DNA of 64,000 nucleotides from Marinobacter algicola DG893 (lineage in GTDB: Bacteria > Pseudomonadota > Gammaproteobacteria > Pseudomonadales > Oleiphilaceae): positions 62,001-126,000 of the forward strand of contig NZ_ABCP01000004.1 of the NCBI RefSeq assembly GCF_000170835.1. Direction: 5' to 3'. Shown here piece by piece: positions 53,810 through 62,076 of the stretch. The notes beneath the pieces were generated by a model. It made no database searches. It saw nothing but the letters and a program-made list of their open reading frames with translations, and was not told where the DNA came from. The position numbers were made by a program, and so were the translations under genes. Position 1 is the stretch's first letter. Every line of letters starts with the position of its first letter.

Positions 53810-55093
53810 TTACGGCATCGGCGAGCAACTGGCACTGGGCAATTGGTCAATCCAACTGCGAATCAGTTGAGCACCTTCCTGATGCGTTGTGCTACGGCCC
53901 AGCTCCGGCATCTTGTGTCGGCTGTCTGTCGTCTCGATACGGAACAGCAGGTAGGACTCATCCGCGTTGCCTGGAATCACGTCGTACGGATAGCCCTCTT
54001 TGCCGCCGGCCACCGGGTCCTTGCAGACTCCGAATTTACCCGGCGAGTCAGCGTAGACGCGGTTGTACTCCAACTGCACGCCGCTACTGCCTGCGGGGCC
54101 GGCATAGTCGGCCGGCAGGGTGAGGTCTGCCCGGTGGCAATGGGCGCAGTTGATGTCCAGGTAGGCCCTGGCCTTGTCGTTCAGTTCTGCGTCGCTCAGT
54201 GACGGGATGTGGGTTTCGTCATTGAACACCGGTGCCTGTTCCACACTGTTGAAATCCGCCGGTAACCCAGTGAGCAGTTCGCCTTCCGACCAGTATTGAA
54301 GCTGGTTGTAGACCGTGCCGTCCGGGTAGCTGAAATCCTTGTTCAGATAACGGGCCTTGGGGCCAATGGGCAGAAAAATCTGCTCACGCTGGTCATCCGG
54401 CCCCGCCAGGTCCGGCACAATGGAGTGGCAGGAGTTGCAGTCCGCAGCTTTGGGCACCGCATAATCAAAGGTGAGCGTCTGTCCCTGGTTGTTGATGGTG
54501 GTCAGGTCGGTCAGGCGTTTCCCCGCAATGGCGAGTGTCGCCTCGGACTCTGACGACCAGTAATACGGCAATGCCATCCAGCCATCGACCCGGTGGATCA
54601 ACAGGCGGGTTTCGATCACCAGCTCCGCACCGTCAGGCATGGCGGTATTTTCCGGTAGGGCGAAAGTCTTGGTAATGACCGTCCCAACCGGAAAATCCAG
54701 CGCCTCTGATGGGTTGTAACCCACGGTCTTGCCTTCCGGCACAAACACAAAACGGTACTTACTGGTGTAATCAGAGAACAACGCCGTGGAGAGATCATAA
54801 GGCACCCCGCCCCGGGTCGGCCCGGCCGTTGGATCACTGGCATCGGTAAACAGATTGTAGTCGGAGAGCTTCGGGCACACCTCCGTCATCAAGGCGTCCC
54901 AGTTCACCCCATTCGTGGTTGCACTGCAGCTGCCCTCTGCTCCTGTCGGCGCACCAGCACCGGCATTCAGTGCGCTGCCAGTCGGGTTGGAGCCACTATC
55001 GTCCGACGAATCACCACCTCCTCCGCCGCCACACGCAGCCATAAGAAAAGACGTCACCACACCCGCCGCAATCGTTTTATTACTGTGTTTCAT
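53810..55093 (-). CDS. SO2930-family diheme c-type cytochrome lipoprotein
   Basis: 427 residues. Lipobox LMAAC puts the acylated cysteine at 21, followed by a Gly/Ser spacer. Two heme-c sites: CNSCH at about 218 and CAHCH at about 316. The family motif GVPYDLSTALFSDYTSKYRF is present. TIGR03806 members of this type are found beside parallel-beta-helix proteins; as I recall, no function is known. Here that partner is immediately upstream, 13 bp away. Glycine at +2 fits outer-membrane sorting. The start at 55093 has gggagag. Confidence 0.92.
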   Translation of the reverse strand: MKHSNKTIAAGVVTSFLMAACGGGGGGDSSDDSGSNPTGSALNAGAGAPTGAEGSCSATTNGVNWDALMTEVCPKLSDYNLFTDASDPTAGPTRGGVPYDLSTALFSDYTSKYRFVFVPEGKTVGYNPSEALDFPVGTVITKTFALPENTAMPDGAELVIETRLLIHRVDGWMALPYYWSSESEATLAIAGKRLTDLTTINNQGQTLTFDYAVPKAADCNSCHSIVPDLAGPDDQREQIFLPIGPKARYLNKDFSYPDGTVYNQLQYWSEGELLTGLPADFNSVEQAPVFNDETHIPSLSDAELNDKARAYLDINCAHCHRADLTLPADYAGPAGSSGVQLEYNRVYADSPGKFGVCKDPVAGGKEGYPYDVIPGNADESYLLFRIETTDSRHKMPELGRSTTHQEGAQLIRSWIDQLPSASCSPMP

Positions 55094-55106
55094 TGGAGAC
55101 TCTCCC

Positions 55107-56693
55107 TTACAGCGCGCAGGCCGCTTCGGCCAGATCATCCCCGGTGCAGCCGTAGATGTTGTTGCGGAAGTTCACCACCGCTGGCGCCAGTCGCGGCTGG
55201 ACGCAGTTCAAGTAGGTGTTGTTGACCATTTGATCGATTAACAGGTGGGGCAGAGGATTGCCATCGCCATCAACCATGGTTACGTCGGCAGGATCATCCG
55301 GATAGACCAGTCCGGTATTCACTTCGTCATAGTCTGGCGCCGGGTTGCCATTGATGTTGCTGTTGGCACAAATCTGGTCGCCTGCGCCGTAAGGGTCGTA
55401 GTTCACCCCATCGGCCTGCGCCTCGGCGCCAACCAGGGCATTGAAGCCAGCCAACTCTCCGGCATTCGACAGCAGTTCACCGATTCCGTCATACAGAATC
55501 GCAGGAAAGGTTTGCGGCGCCCCCTTGCTGTTCATGTTCGAGGAGTAACCATCAATAACCGGCTGAAGTAGCGCACCTCGCGGGTTATCGCCGTTCCGGG
55601 CAATGGTGTTGTTATGCAGGTAGACGTTCTTCAGTGTCGGGCTCCAACCATTGCCCATGGTGGCGCCGTAGTTGGCCGGGTAACTGGCAAGGTCATCATC
55701 AACCAGCAGATAGCTGGTGATCGCGACCGCCGTGGTGTCATTGTCCGTTATCTGGTTGTTGTACATTTCCACGTCACTGGTGGCCAGCACCAGGACGCCG
55801 GTTCCCGGTGGCACCGTGCCAACCACGCCAGCGCCTACGTTATCGGCGTTGTTGTTGTAGGCCTGGTTGTTAAAAACACGAACATTGCCGCCGTAGGCCT
55901 TATCCAGCCCTGGCAAGTCGAACACCAGGATGCCGCCAGAGTTTGCGAGCGCGATGTTGTTGTACACATCCGCCATGGTGGAGTTTTCAATCTCAATGCC
56001 GGCCACGTTCTGTTTGGCGGTATTGTTCCGAACCACAATGTTTTCGGACTGCCCCACGTAGATGCCCGCATCCGCCGACCCGAAGGCGTAGTTGTTCTCC
56101 AGCAGCACGTTCTGGCTTTTCAGCGGGTACAGCCCGTAGGCGCCGTTGGCCGACTCCAACTCGCCTTCCCAGACCGTGGCGGTATAAGTCATATGGATGC
56201 CGTTGACGTTGGTGGCCTTGATGCCGTTCTTCGGCGCCTCGTACACACCGAAGTCCCGCACCGTAATACCGTTCCCGCCCTGGAAGCGGAACGCGTCGTC
56301 GCCATTGGACGTGCTGAAATCCAGCGCAGTTTCGTTGATGCCGTAGCCGGTGAGGGTCAGCCCACTGGCACTGTTGATGACAATGCTCTCGGTCACCACA
56401 AACCGCCCTTTTGGCAGAACCACCAGGGCATCCTCCGGCAAATCGAACAACGCCACGGACAGTGCCTCGGTAATGTCGTCACCGTCTGCAGCATCCGGCG
56501 CTACAAGGATGGCGTCTTCAGGAATGGAAAAACCAGACGTGGTCATTGCAAGTTGGGCAACGACATCGGCGGACTGTCCATCGGCTCCGGCCTTGCCGTC
56601 TTCTCCATCGTCCCCATCACAACCGGCGAGTAGGAACCCACTTGAAATGGCAGTCACCAACAATAGTTTCTTGAACGTTCTGGCCTGGCGCAT
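55107..56693 (-). CDS. Parallel beta-helix lipoprotein (TIGR03805-type)
   Basis: 528 residues. Lipobox LLAGC places the cysteine at 25, with aspartate at +2. A short collagen-like Gly-X-Y stretch (DGDDGEDGKAGADG) follows. Residues about 75-330 are right-handed beta-helix repeats rich in stacked Asn (VLLENNYAFGSADAGIYVGQ, IVVRNNTAKQNVAGIEIENS). Such repeats often occur in carbohydrate-active or surface proteins. No catalytic site is recognised. It leads the operon with the diheme cytochrome. Confidence 0.9.
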   Translation of the reverse strand: MRQARTFKKLLLVTAISSGFLLAGCDGDDGEDGKAGADGQSADVVAQLAMTTSGFSIPEDAILVAPDAADGDDITEALSVALFDLPEDALVVLPKGRFVVTESIVINSASGLTLTGYGINETALDFSTSNGDDAFRFQGGNGITVRDFGVYEAPKNGIKATNVNGIHMTYTATVWEGELESANGAYGLYPLKSQNVLLENNYAFGSADAGIYVGQSENIVVRNNTAKQNVAGIEIENSTMADVYNNIALANSGGILVFDLPGLDKAYGGNVRVFNNQAYNNNADNVGAGVVGTVPPGTGVLVLATSDVEMYNNQITDNDTTAVAITSYLLVDDDLASYPANYGATMGNGWSPTLKNVYLHNNTIARNGDNPRGALLQPVIDGYSSNMNSKGAPQTFPAILYDGIGELLSNAGELAGFNALVGAEAQADGVNYDPYGAGDQICANSNINGNPAPDYDEVNTGLVYPDDPADVTMVDGDGNPLPHLLIDQMVNNTYLNCVQPRLAPAVVNFRNNIYGCTGDDLAEAACAL

Positions 56694-56728
56694 CGTAACC
56701 TCTGCTTGATCGTGTTGTTGTTATTCAG

Positions 56729-56764
56729 GCGTTCCCAAAAAGAACGCGGTGTCCCGAACGACAC
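56729..56764. promoter_or_regulatory. Inverted repeats upstream of the beta-helix gene
   Basis: GCGTTC-N7-GAACGC at 56729-56747 and GTGTC-N6-GACAC at 56749-56764 lie 36-71 bp before the ATG. They form a compact cluster where the adjacent AraC-type regulator could bind. Confidence 0.4.
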
Positions 56765-56819
56765 TAAGCAGGATGCGACACGTTGGCGAGAACAACCGAT
56801 GTGCAGAAAGCCTCACGCC

Positions 56820-56895
56820 CTGTGCAAATTCTGCAACGGCCCGCGCACCAGGGGTTTGAGAGGAGAAAAGAAGGGCACTGTGCAAAACCTGCAAT
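56820..56895 (+). repeat. Imperfect 18-bp direct repeat
   Basis: CTGTGCAAATTCTGCAAC (56820-56837) and CTGTGCAAAACCTGCAAT (56878-56895) match at 15 of 18 positions. The second copy overlaps the terminator stem after the AraC gene. Role unknown. Confidence 0.4.
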
Positions 56896-56914
56896 TCCGG
56901 AAATTGCAGGTTTT
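56884..56914. terminator. Strong bidirectional terminator
   Basis: A perfect 13-bp stem (aaaacctgcaatt / aattgcaggtttt) with a ccgga loop. It has A and T runs on both sides, and the AraC stop codon is 2 bases away. It stops minus-strand transcription from the AraC gene before the beta-helix operon. Confidence 0.85.
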
Positions 56915-56916
56915 GA

Positions 56917-57972
56917 TCAGCTGATGTCAGCCCCGAGGCACTGCTGACGGTACTCTGTTGGGGTGGCGTTCTGGATATCCCGAAACGCCCGGTTGAATGA
57001 GCTCAGGGTACGGTAGCCAACGTCCAGAGAGATGTTCAGCACGGGTGTGCCCGGTTCGTTCCGCAAACGTTCAGCGGCGTCGGCTACCCGGAGCTGGTTG
57101 ATGTAGTCATTGAAGTTTCGATAACCCAAAGCCTGGTTAATCACCTTGCGCAAACGATATTCAGGAATCTCAGTGACTTCCGACAGCTTTTTGAGAGTCA
57201 GCTTCTCTGTTCGATAGAAGCCGGCATCCATGGTTCGGCAAAGCACTGAGGCGTCCTGCTCCTGTTGTGCAAAGTGTGCCTCGTTAGCCTCCTGGGGCTC
57301 TGTCTCTGGAGTTGGTCTGGGCTGTGGCTGTGGCGAACCGGCAGGCCGATCGCTGCCCACCAGATCCATGATTCCCTCCCGCGCCGTAACCAGGCAGATC
57401 AGGGTTGCGAAAGCCGCCAGCCCCGTGATGATCCCGCGGATGTACTCATGATAAAGCCCGAAGTTCAGGCTGACCGTCGCCACGCCTACGGCGCTGCCGA
57501 CAATCAACAAAAAGGCCAGACGGGCCTTCCTGCGGGCTTCCACCAGATCGTTTCGCCAGTACCGAATCACAAAACTGAGGCCATGCAGCAGCACCACGTA
57601 CTCGAAGAACTGGCCCAGCCGCCATCCGAAGAACACCGCCGGAGTCCACGCGTCACCGGGCTCTACGAAGGGCCGCGCCAACGCTGGCGCCAGAAAGCTG
57701 TATAGCGCCATCGCGCCCCACACTGACTTCAAACGCGGGCGCGGCGCAAAAATCAGCTTACACAGTAGCCAGAACAAGGCGGGCAACGCGGTTTGCAGGT
57801 CGGAAGTGATCCAGCGCCATTCGGCTGGAATCAAAGGATCGACCAGGAACGCCACAGACCCAACAATCACCAGCAGGAACAACTGGCCAACCAGCAAATG
57901 CCGGAAGTCTCGCAACGTAATCACAAACAGGGGCAACAGGCAGCCAAGCCCGAAGCCGGTTAGCAACATCAC
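56917..57972 (-). CDS. Membrane-bound AraC family regulator
   Basis: 351 residues. The N-terminal 200 residues contain about six or seven membrane helices (LLTGFGLGCLLPLFVITLRD; VFFGWRLGQFFEYVVLLHGL). A Pro/Glu linker leads to the DNA-binding domain with ITPEYRLRKVINQ-like (TEIPEYRLRKVINQALGYRN) and VLNISLDVGYRTLSSFNRAF motifs. It thus senses membrane or periplasmic signals and regulates nearby genes, most likely the beta-helix/cytochrome operon just downstream. A gttatc-N9-gataac repeat lies before its start. Confidence 0.9.
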   Translation of the reverse strand: MMLLTGFGLGCLLPLFVITLRDFRHLLVGQLFLLVIVGSVAFLVDPLIPAEWRWITSDLQTALPALFWLLCKLIFAPRPRLKSVWGAMALYSFLAPALARPFVEPGDAWTPAVFFGWRLGQFFEYVVLLHGLSFVIRYWRNDLVEARRKARLAFLLIVGSAVGVATVSLNFGLYHEYIRGIITGLAAFATLICLVTAREGIMDLVGSDRPAGSPQPQPRPTPETEPQEANEAHFAQQEQDASVLCRTMDAGFYRTEKLTLKKLSEVTEIPEYRLRKVINQALGYRNFNDYINQLRVADAAERLRNEPGTPVLNISLDVGYRTLSSFNRAFRDIQNATPTEYRQQCLGADIS

Positions 57973-57990
57973 TGTTTTTACCTTCTTGTT

Positions 57991-58011
57991 GTTATCTTAA
58001 CGCTTGATAAC
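57991..58011. promoter_or_regulatory. Inverted repeat before the AraC gene
   Basis: GTTATC-N9-GATAAC, 19 to 39 bp upstream of the start codon. It could be an autoregulatory site. Confidence 0.3.
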
Positions 58012-58055
58012 GGATGTTAGCCGAAGTGTTGAACGTTTTGATAGCAACTCACTTT

Positions 58056-59198
58056 TCAAAACGACTCGCGCATGATGTTTTCAATGGTTGGCCTTGGCAA
58101 CACAACGGGGTTGGCCTTCATGGAAGAAGAGCTTGCAGCCGACTGTGAGGCGGCAATAATGTGCTCTTCCGTCACTCCAATGGATGCCAGCCCGGGCAAG
58201 CCACTTTGACAGATCCATTCACGAAAACGTGGTAGCGCCTGATCCGCGGACGCCTCAAATATGTCTGCAATCCAGCCAACTACCCGATCAATACGAGCCT
58301 TATGCTCCGCCTCAACCACGCTATCGCGGTTGGCGGCTATACCTGCCGGCAACAAGGCACCACAGAGGGCACCATGGGGCGCACCAGATAATCCTCCCAA
58401 CGGACCGGCAATGCCATGAACGACACCCAGTCCCGAGTTTGCAAGTGCAAGCCCACCAAACAGACTCACTTGAGCCATGGCGTCACGCGCCTCTTCAGAC
58501 TCACCATCCATCAGTTGTTTTAACGCGGCCAGGCCTTTTGGGATCGCCTCTTTGCACAACATGTCGGTGAACAGATTGGAGCGTGACGAGAGATACGGCT
58601 CGATGACCTGGGTAATGGCATCCAGCCCTGAGTGCAAGGTAACACCCCGGGGACAATGGTCGGTCAGCGCAGGATCTATCAGGGCAAGGTCAGGGAGCAA
58701 CTGGTTATCCCGCAGACTCACCTTGCGCTGAGCTTCCGGAATATCAATGACCGCGTTTCGGGTCGCCTCTGCCCCCGTTCCCGAGGTGGTTGGAATCAGG
58801 ATCAAGGGCAGGCGCTGGGTGGATAACGGCAGCCCCTCTCCGACCACCTCCAGGTGGCTCATCAACTCGGTCTGGCTGGACAGCATCGCAGCCAGTACCT
58901 TCGCTGAATCCATGACAGAACCACCACCAATGCCGATGACCAGATCGACACCCAATGCTTTGCCTTGCCGAATGGCAGCATTCAGTGTCTGTAAATCTGG
59001 TTCCTTATGCACAGACATCGTTTGGACAATATCAACGGCATTCAGTGACTCGAATACCCTGGCAAGTCGATCAGGATGGCGGCCATGAACGATCAGTACT
59101 CGCTTGCCCAACCTTGTCACCCGGTCGCTCAGTTGGGCTATCTGTCCTCTCCCGAAGACAATGTCGGTCGGAGTTACCAGGCTAAAAGTGTCGGGCAT
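58056..59198 (-). CDS. Iron-containing alcohol dehydrogenase
   Basis: 380 residues, group III. The NAD site is VIGIGGGSVMDSAK. Metal ligands sit in DLALIDPAL-side and GLDAITQVIEP, GVVHGIAGPLGGL and APHGALCGALLP. It should oxidise a primary or secondary alcohol or reduce an aldehyde. It is divergent from phnD, and an operator palindrome lies 27 bp upstream of its ATG, so it is co-regulated with the transporter. Confidence 0.92.
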   Translation of the reverse strand: MPDTFSLVTPTDIVFGRGQIAQLSDRVTRLGKRVLIVHGRHPDRLARVFESLNAVDIVQTMSVHKEPDLQTLNAAIRQGKALGVDLVIGIGGGSVMDSAKVLAAMLSSQTELMSHLEVVGEGLPLSTQRLPLILIPTTSGTGAEATRNAVIDIPEAQRKVSLRDNQLLPDLALIDPALTDHCPRGVTLHSGLDAITQVIEPYLSSRSNLFTDMLCKEAIPKGLAALKQLMDGESEEARDAMAQVSLFGGLALANSGLGVVHGIAGPLGGLSGAPHGALCGALLPAGIAANRDSVVEAEHKARIDRVVGWIADIFEASADQALPRFREWICQSGLPGLASIGVTEEHIIAASQSAASSSSMKANPVVLPRPTIENIMRESF

Positions 59199-59225
59199 AG
59201 AGAAGATCGTCCTCGATATGGATGA

Positions 59226-59239
59226 TGTTCAATTGAACA
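59226..59239. promoter_or_regulatory. Operator palindrome TGTTCAATTGAACA, copy 1
   Basis: A perfect 14-bp palindrome, 27 bp upstream of the Fe-alcohol dehydrogenase start codon. The sequence is of the TGTTC...GAACA type bound by several DeoR family repressors, and a DeoR gene ends this locus. Confidence 0.75.
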
Positions 59240-59280
59240 CTAATTACGGTGTCGATCCAAGTGTTCCGATGCCTCTCACC

Positions 59281-59308
59281 TTGTCTAATGCTCATTTACT
59301 GTTATGCT
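59281..59308 (+). promoter_or_regulatory. Probable sigma-70 promoter of phnD operon
   Basis: TTGTCT (59281-59286), 16-bp spacer, TATGCT (59303-59308). The operator copy 2 begins 2 bp after the -10 element. Confidence 0.5.
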
Positions 59309-59310
59309 GA

Positions 59311-59326
59311 ATGTTCAATTGAACAT
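59311..59326. promoter_or_regulatory. Operator palindrome ATGTTCAATTGAACAT, copy 2
   Basis: A perfect 16-bp palindrome covering the expected phnD transcription start. It has the same core as copy 1, with centres 86 bp apart, so one repressor could bind both and loop the DNA. It is followed by a half-site at 59364-59373. Confidence 0.78.
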
Positions 59327-59363
59327 CTGATAATAACAAGCTGAGTGAGCTGGTCCTTCCCGG

Positions 59364-59373
59364 ATGTTCAATG
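59364..59373. promoter_or_regulatory. Operator half-site ATGTTCAATG
   Basis: The left half of the operator recurs here, 49 bases before the phnD start codon. The right half is degenerate. Confidence 0.35.
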
Positions 59374-59421
59374 CGAGGCAGAGAAACCTCAGGCATGGAC
59401 CGCTCCACATGGAGAAAAAGA

Positions 59422-60414
59422 ATGAACCTGTCTAAGAAAGTGTTTCCCGGTATTCTCCCGTCGGTGACTCTGGCGGCATCCGCCTTGCTGGTCGGCTTCA
59501 GCGGTCAGGCATTTGCGGATTGCGAACGAGGCTCGCTAGACGCCAAGTACTGCGACGAAAACGGCGATATGGTTGCTGACCTGCCAGCGGACAAATCAGA
59601 GTGGGTGAATCCCGACACTCTGATCTTTGCCTACACGCCGGTTGAAGACCCCGCCATCTATTCCGACATCTGGCAGCCCTTCATCGATCATCTGTCTGAA
59701 GTGACAGGCAAGGATGTTCGCTTCTTCGCCGTGCAATCCAACGCCGCGCAAGTGGAAGCCATGCGCAGCGGCCGTTTGCATGTGGCGGGCTTTTCTACCG
59801 GCCCAACGCCTTTCGCGGTTAATCTCGCCGGTGCGGTGCCCTTCGCCTTGATGGGCTCAGACTCCGGGCAGTTCGGCTACTCGCTTCAGGTCTACACCCA
59901 CGTCGATTCCGACATCCATGAAATAACCGACCTGAAAGGTAAGCGCGTCGCACACACCTCCCCTACCTCGAACTCCGGTAACCAGGCCCCCCGTGCCCTG
60001 TTCCCGGAAATGGGCGTGGTACCAGGTGACGACTATGAAATCACCTTCTCCGGCAGCCATGACCAGTCCATGCTCGGCGTAGTGGCCAAGGATTACGACG
60101 CGGCCCCTGTGGCCTCGGAAGTGGTTGAGCGTATGGCCGCGCGTGGGCTTTATGACGAGGAAGATGTGCGTCTGGTGTGGGAGTCCGACCGGTTCCCGAC
60201 AACCTCCTATAACCACGCCCACAACCTGCATCCCGAGCTGGTCGAGAAAATTCGTGAAGCCTTTTACAGCTTCAAGTTTTCCGGCACCGAGCTGGGCGAA
60301 GAGTTTGAGGGCGTCGAGACCTTCATCCCCATCAACTACAAGGACAACTGGCGCGTAATTCGCACCATCCAGGCGTCCAACGGCGTTCAGTACACGCCCG
60401 ACAATCTGAAATAA
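59422..60414 (+). CDS. phnD: PhnD-type substrate-binding protein of an ABC transporter
   Basis: 330 residues with a signal peptide ending at AFADCE (about residue 30). The PhnD fold begins LIFAYTPVEDPAIYSDIWQP and includes VRFFAVQSNAAQVEAMRSGR. The anion-binding loop reads SPTSNSGNQAPRAL, where E. coli PhnD has an STSG-type loop, so a phosphonate, phosphite or phosphate ester is the expected ligand. The ATG at 59422 follows ggagaaaaag. A hairpin follows the gene before phnC. Confidence 0.9.
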   Translation: MNLSKKVFPGILPSVTLAASALLVGFSGQAFADCERGSLDAKYCDENGDMVADLPADKSEWVNPDTLIFAYTPVEDPAIYSDIWQPFIDHLSEVTGKDVRFFAVQSNAAQVEAMRSGRLHVAGFSTGPTPFAVNLAGAVPFALMGSDSGQFGYSLQVYTHVDSDIHEITDLKGKRVAHTSPTSNSGNQAPRALFPEMGVVPGDDYEITFSGSHDQSMLGVVAKDYDAAPVASEVVERMAARGLYDEEDVRLVWESDRFPTTSYNHAHNLHPELVEKIREAFYSFKFSGTELGEEFEGVETFIPINYKDNWRVIRTIQASNGVQYTPDNLK

Positions 60415-60425
60415 GAGCAACAGGC

Positions 60426-60448
60426 GCTTCCGGCCAATGGCCGGAAGC
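60426..60448 (+). other. Hairpin between phnD and phnC
   Basis: A perfect 10-bp stem (gcttccggcc / ggccggaagc) with a 3-base loop, 12 bases past the phnD stop codon. It may protect the phnD message or partly terminate, giving more binding protein than permease. Confidence 0.6.
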
Positions 60449-60466
60449 TCTGGCCGGAGTGAATTC

Positions 60467-61261
60467 ATGTTAGAAATTACCAACCTGGTAAAGCGATACG
60501 GGCACAATGAGCCGGTGCTAAAAGGCCTGGATCTTGAGGTTGACGGCAGCAGCGTCGTTTCCATCGTCGGCGCTTCGGGCGCGGGGAAAAGCACACTGCT
60601 GCGCTGCATCAACCGGCTGGTTGAGCCCACATCGGGTTCGATCAAGTTGAATGGCCACCAACTGGTCAATCTTCGCGGCAGCGAATTGCGACATTCCCGC
60701 CGGCGTATCGGCATGGTTTTTCAGGGGTTTAACCTGATTGATCGCTTGACGGTCATGGAAAACGTGCTGTCCGGACGCTTGGGCTATGTGTCACTGTTCC
60801 AGGCCCTGACCCGCCGCTTCCCTCAATCGGATATCGATCGCGCCTTCCACCTGATGGAGCGCGTGGGTATCGCCCACTACGCCAATAATCGAGCCGACCA
60901 GTTGTCCGGGGGTGAACGGCAACGGGTAGCCGTAGTGCGGGCACTGATGCAGGAGCCGGAGATTCTGCTGGCGGATGAGCCAACCGCGTCGCTGGACCCC
61001 AAAACCTCTCAGCAGATCATGAGCCTGCTCCAAACCCTGGCCAGCGAAATGTCGCTGCCGGTGCTGATCAACATCCACAACGTCACTCAGGCGCGAATGT
61101 ACACGGATCGTATTGTGGGTATGCGGCACGGTCAGATGATTTTTGACGGTTCGCCCAAGGACTTCAACCAGGATGCGCTGGATGCCATTTACGGCGGCAT
61201 TGAGTCCCCGGACGAGGATGCGGCTGAGGCCGGCGCCCAAACCCAGGAGGCGACCGTATGA
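60467..61261 (+). CDS. phnC: PhnC-type ABC transporter ATPase
   Basis: 264 residues. Walker A GASGAGKST, signature LSGGERQRVAVVRAL, Walker B ILLADEPTASLD and the switch histidine in INIHNV. The GMVFQGFNLIDRLTVMENVL segment is typical of PhnC. The start at 60467 has ggag upstream. Its TGA overlaps the ATG of the first permease gene. Confidence 0.94.
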   Translation: MLEITNLVKRYGHNEPVLKGLDLEVDGSSVVSIVGASGAGKSTLLRCINRLVEPTSGSIKLNGHQLVNLRGSELRHSRRRIGMVFQGFNLIDRLTVMENVLSGRLGYVSLFQALTRRFPQSDIDRAFHLMERVGIAHYANNRADQLSGGERQRVAVVRALMQEPEILLADEPTASLDPKTSQQIMSLLQTLASEMSLPVLINIHNVTQARMYTDRIVGMRHGQMIFDGSPKDFNQDALDAIYGGIESPDEDAAEAGAQTQEATV

Positions 61262-62076
61262 CCACCAGCAGAACTGCAACCGACATGACGTCGGGCAGGG
61301 TCTGGAAGAAGCCCCCGTTCATAGCCAACCCCTGGCTCCGCTATGGCTTGATCGCCGTTACCCTGACTTATCTCTACTGGGCTTTCTCCACGCTACCCTT
61401 TGATTGGGCGCGAATTTCCGAGGGCCTGCCCCGAGCCGCCAAAATATTCGGTGGAGCCTTTCCTCCCAGCTTTGAGCGTGCCGGACTCTTGTGGACCGGC
61501 TTCAAGGAAAGCTTCCAGATTGCATTCCTGGCAACCCTGCTTGGGGTGTTTCTGTCGATACCTATTGCGGTGATGGCTGCCAAAAACGTGGCTCCGAAGC
61601 CAGTCTATCTGCTGGGGCGCGCCATCATCATTATCTCCCGCAGCTTCCACCCGGTCATCGTGGCCATCCTGTTTGTGGCGGCCGTCGGGTTTGGCCCCAT
61701 GGCAGGCATCCTGACCCTGACACTCTATTCCATCGGGTTCGTGGCCAAACTGTTGGCCGAAGAAATCGAAGAAATCGACTGGGGCCAGGTGGAAGCCATG
61801 CGCTCCGTCGGCGCAGGATATCTGAAGATGCTGATCTACGGCGTGTTTCCGCAGATCATGCCACGCCAGATTGGGCTATCCATGTACCAGCTCGACAGCA
61901 ACCTGCGCGCTTCCGCGGTGGTTGGCATTGTCGGAGCAGGCGGTATTGGCGGCACACTGATGAATGCGTTCGGACGTTACGATTACGACTTCGCCTTTGC
62001 CATTCTGCTGATGATTATTGGCATCATTCTGGTCAGCGAAGGCATAAGCGGATGGGTGAGGAAAAAAGTATGGTAG
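61258..62076 (+). CDS. phnE: PhnE-type ABC permease 1
   Basis: 272 residues, about six membrane helices. The ATPase-contact loop reads EEIEEIDWGQVEAMRSVGAG, followed by VFPQIMPRQIGLSMYQLDSN. It overlaps phnC by four bases and the next permease by seven, so the operon is tightly coupled. Confidence 0.93.
   Translation: MTTSRTATDMTSGRVWKKPPFIANPWLRYGLIAVTLTYLYWAFSTLPFDWARISEGLPRAAKIFGGAFPPSFERAGLLWTGFKESFQIAFLATLLGVFLSIPIAVMAAKNVAPKPVYLLGRAIIIISRSFHPVIVAILFVAAVGFGPMAGILTLTLYSIGFVAKLLAEEIEEIDWGQVEAMRSVGAGYLKMLIYGVFPQIMPRQIGLSMYQLDSNLRASAVVGIVGAGGIGGTLMNAFGRYDYDFAFAILLMIIGIILVSEGISGWVRKKVW

Noticed and set aside
55614-56633. A long plus-strand reading frame of 339 codons opposite the beta-helix gene
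   Set aside because: It is the antisense shadow of an Asn-rich repeat gene, gives a Val/Ile/His-rich product with no known motif, and has no ribosome site.
61491-62069. An N-terminal extension of permease 2 by about 190 residues
   Set aside because: The extra part is permease 1 read out of frame. The ATG at 62070, overlapping the permease 1 stop codon, gives a normal-length PhnE.
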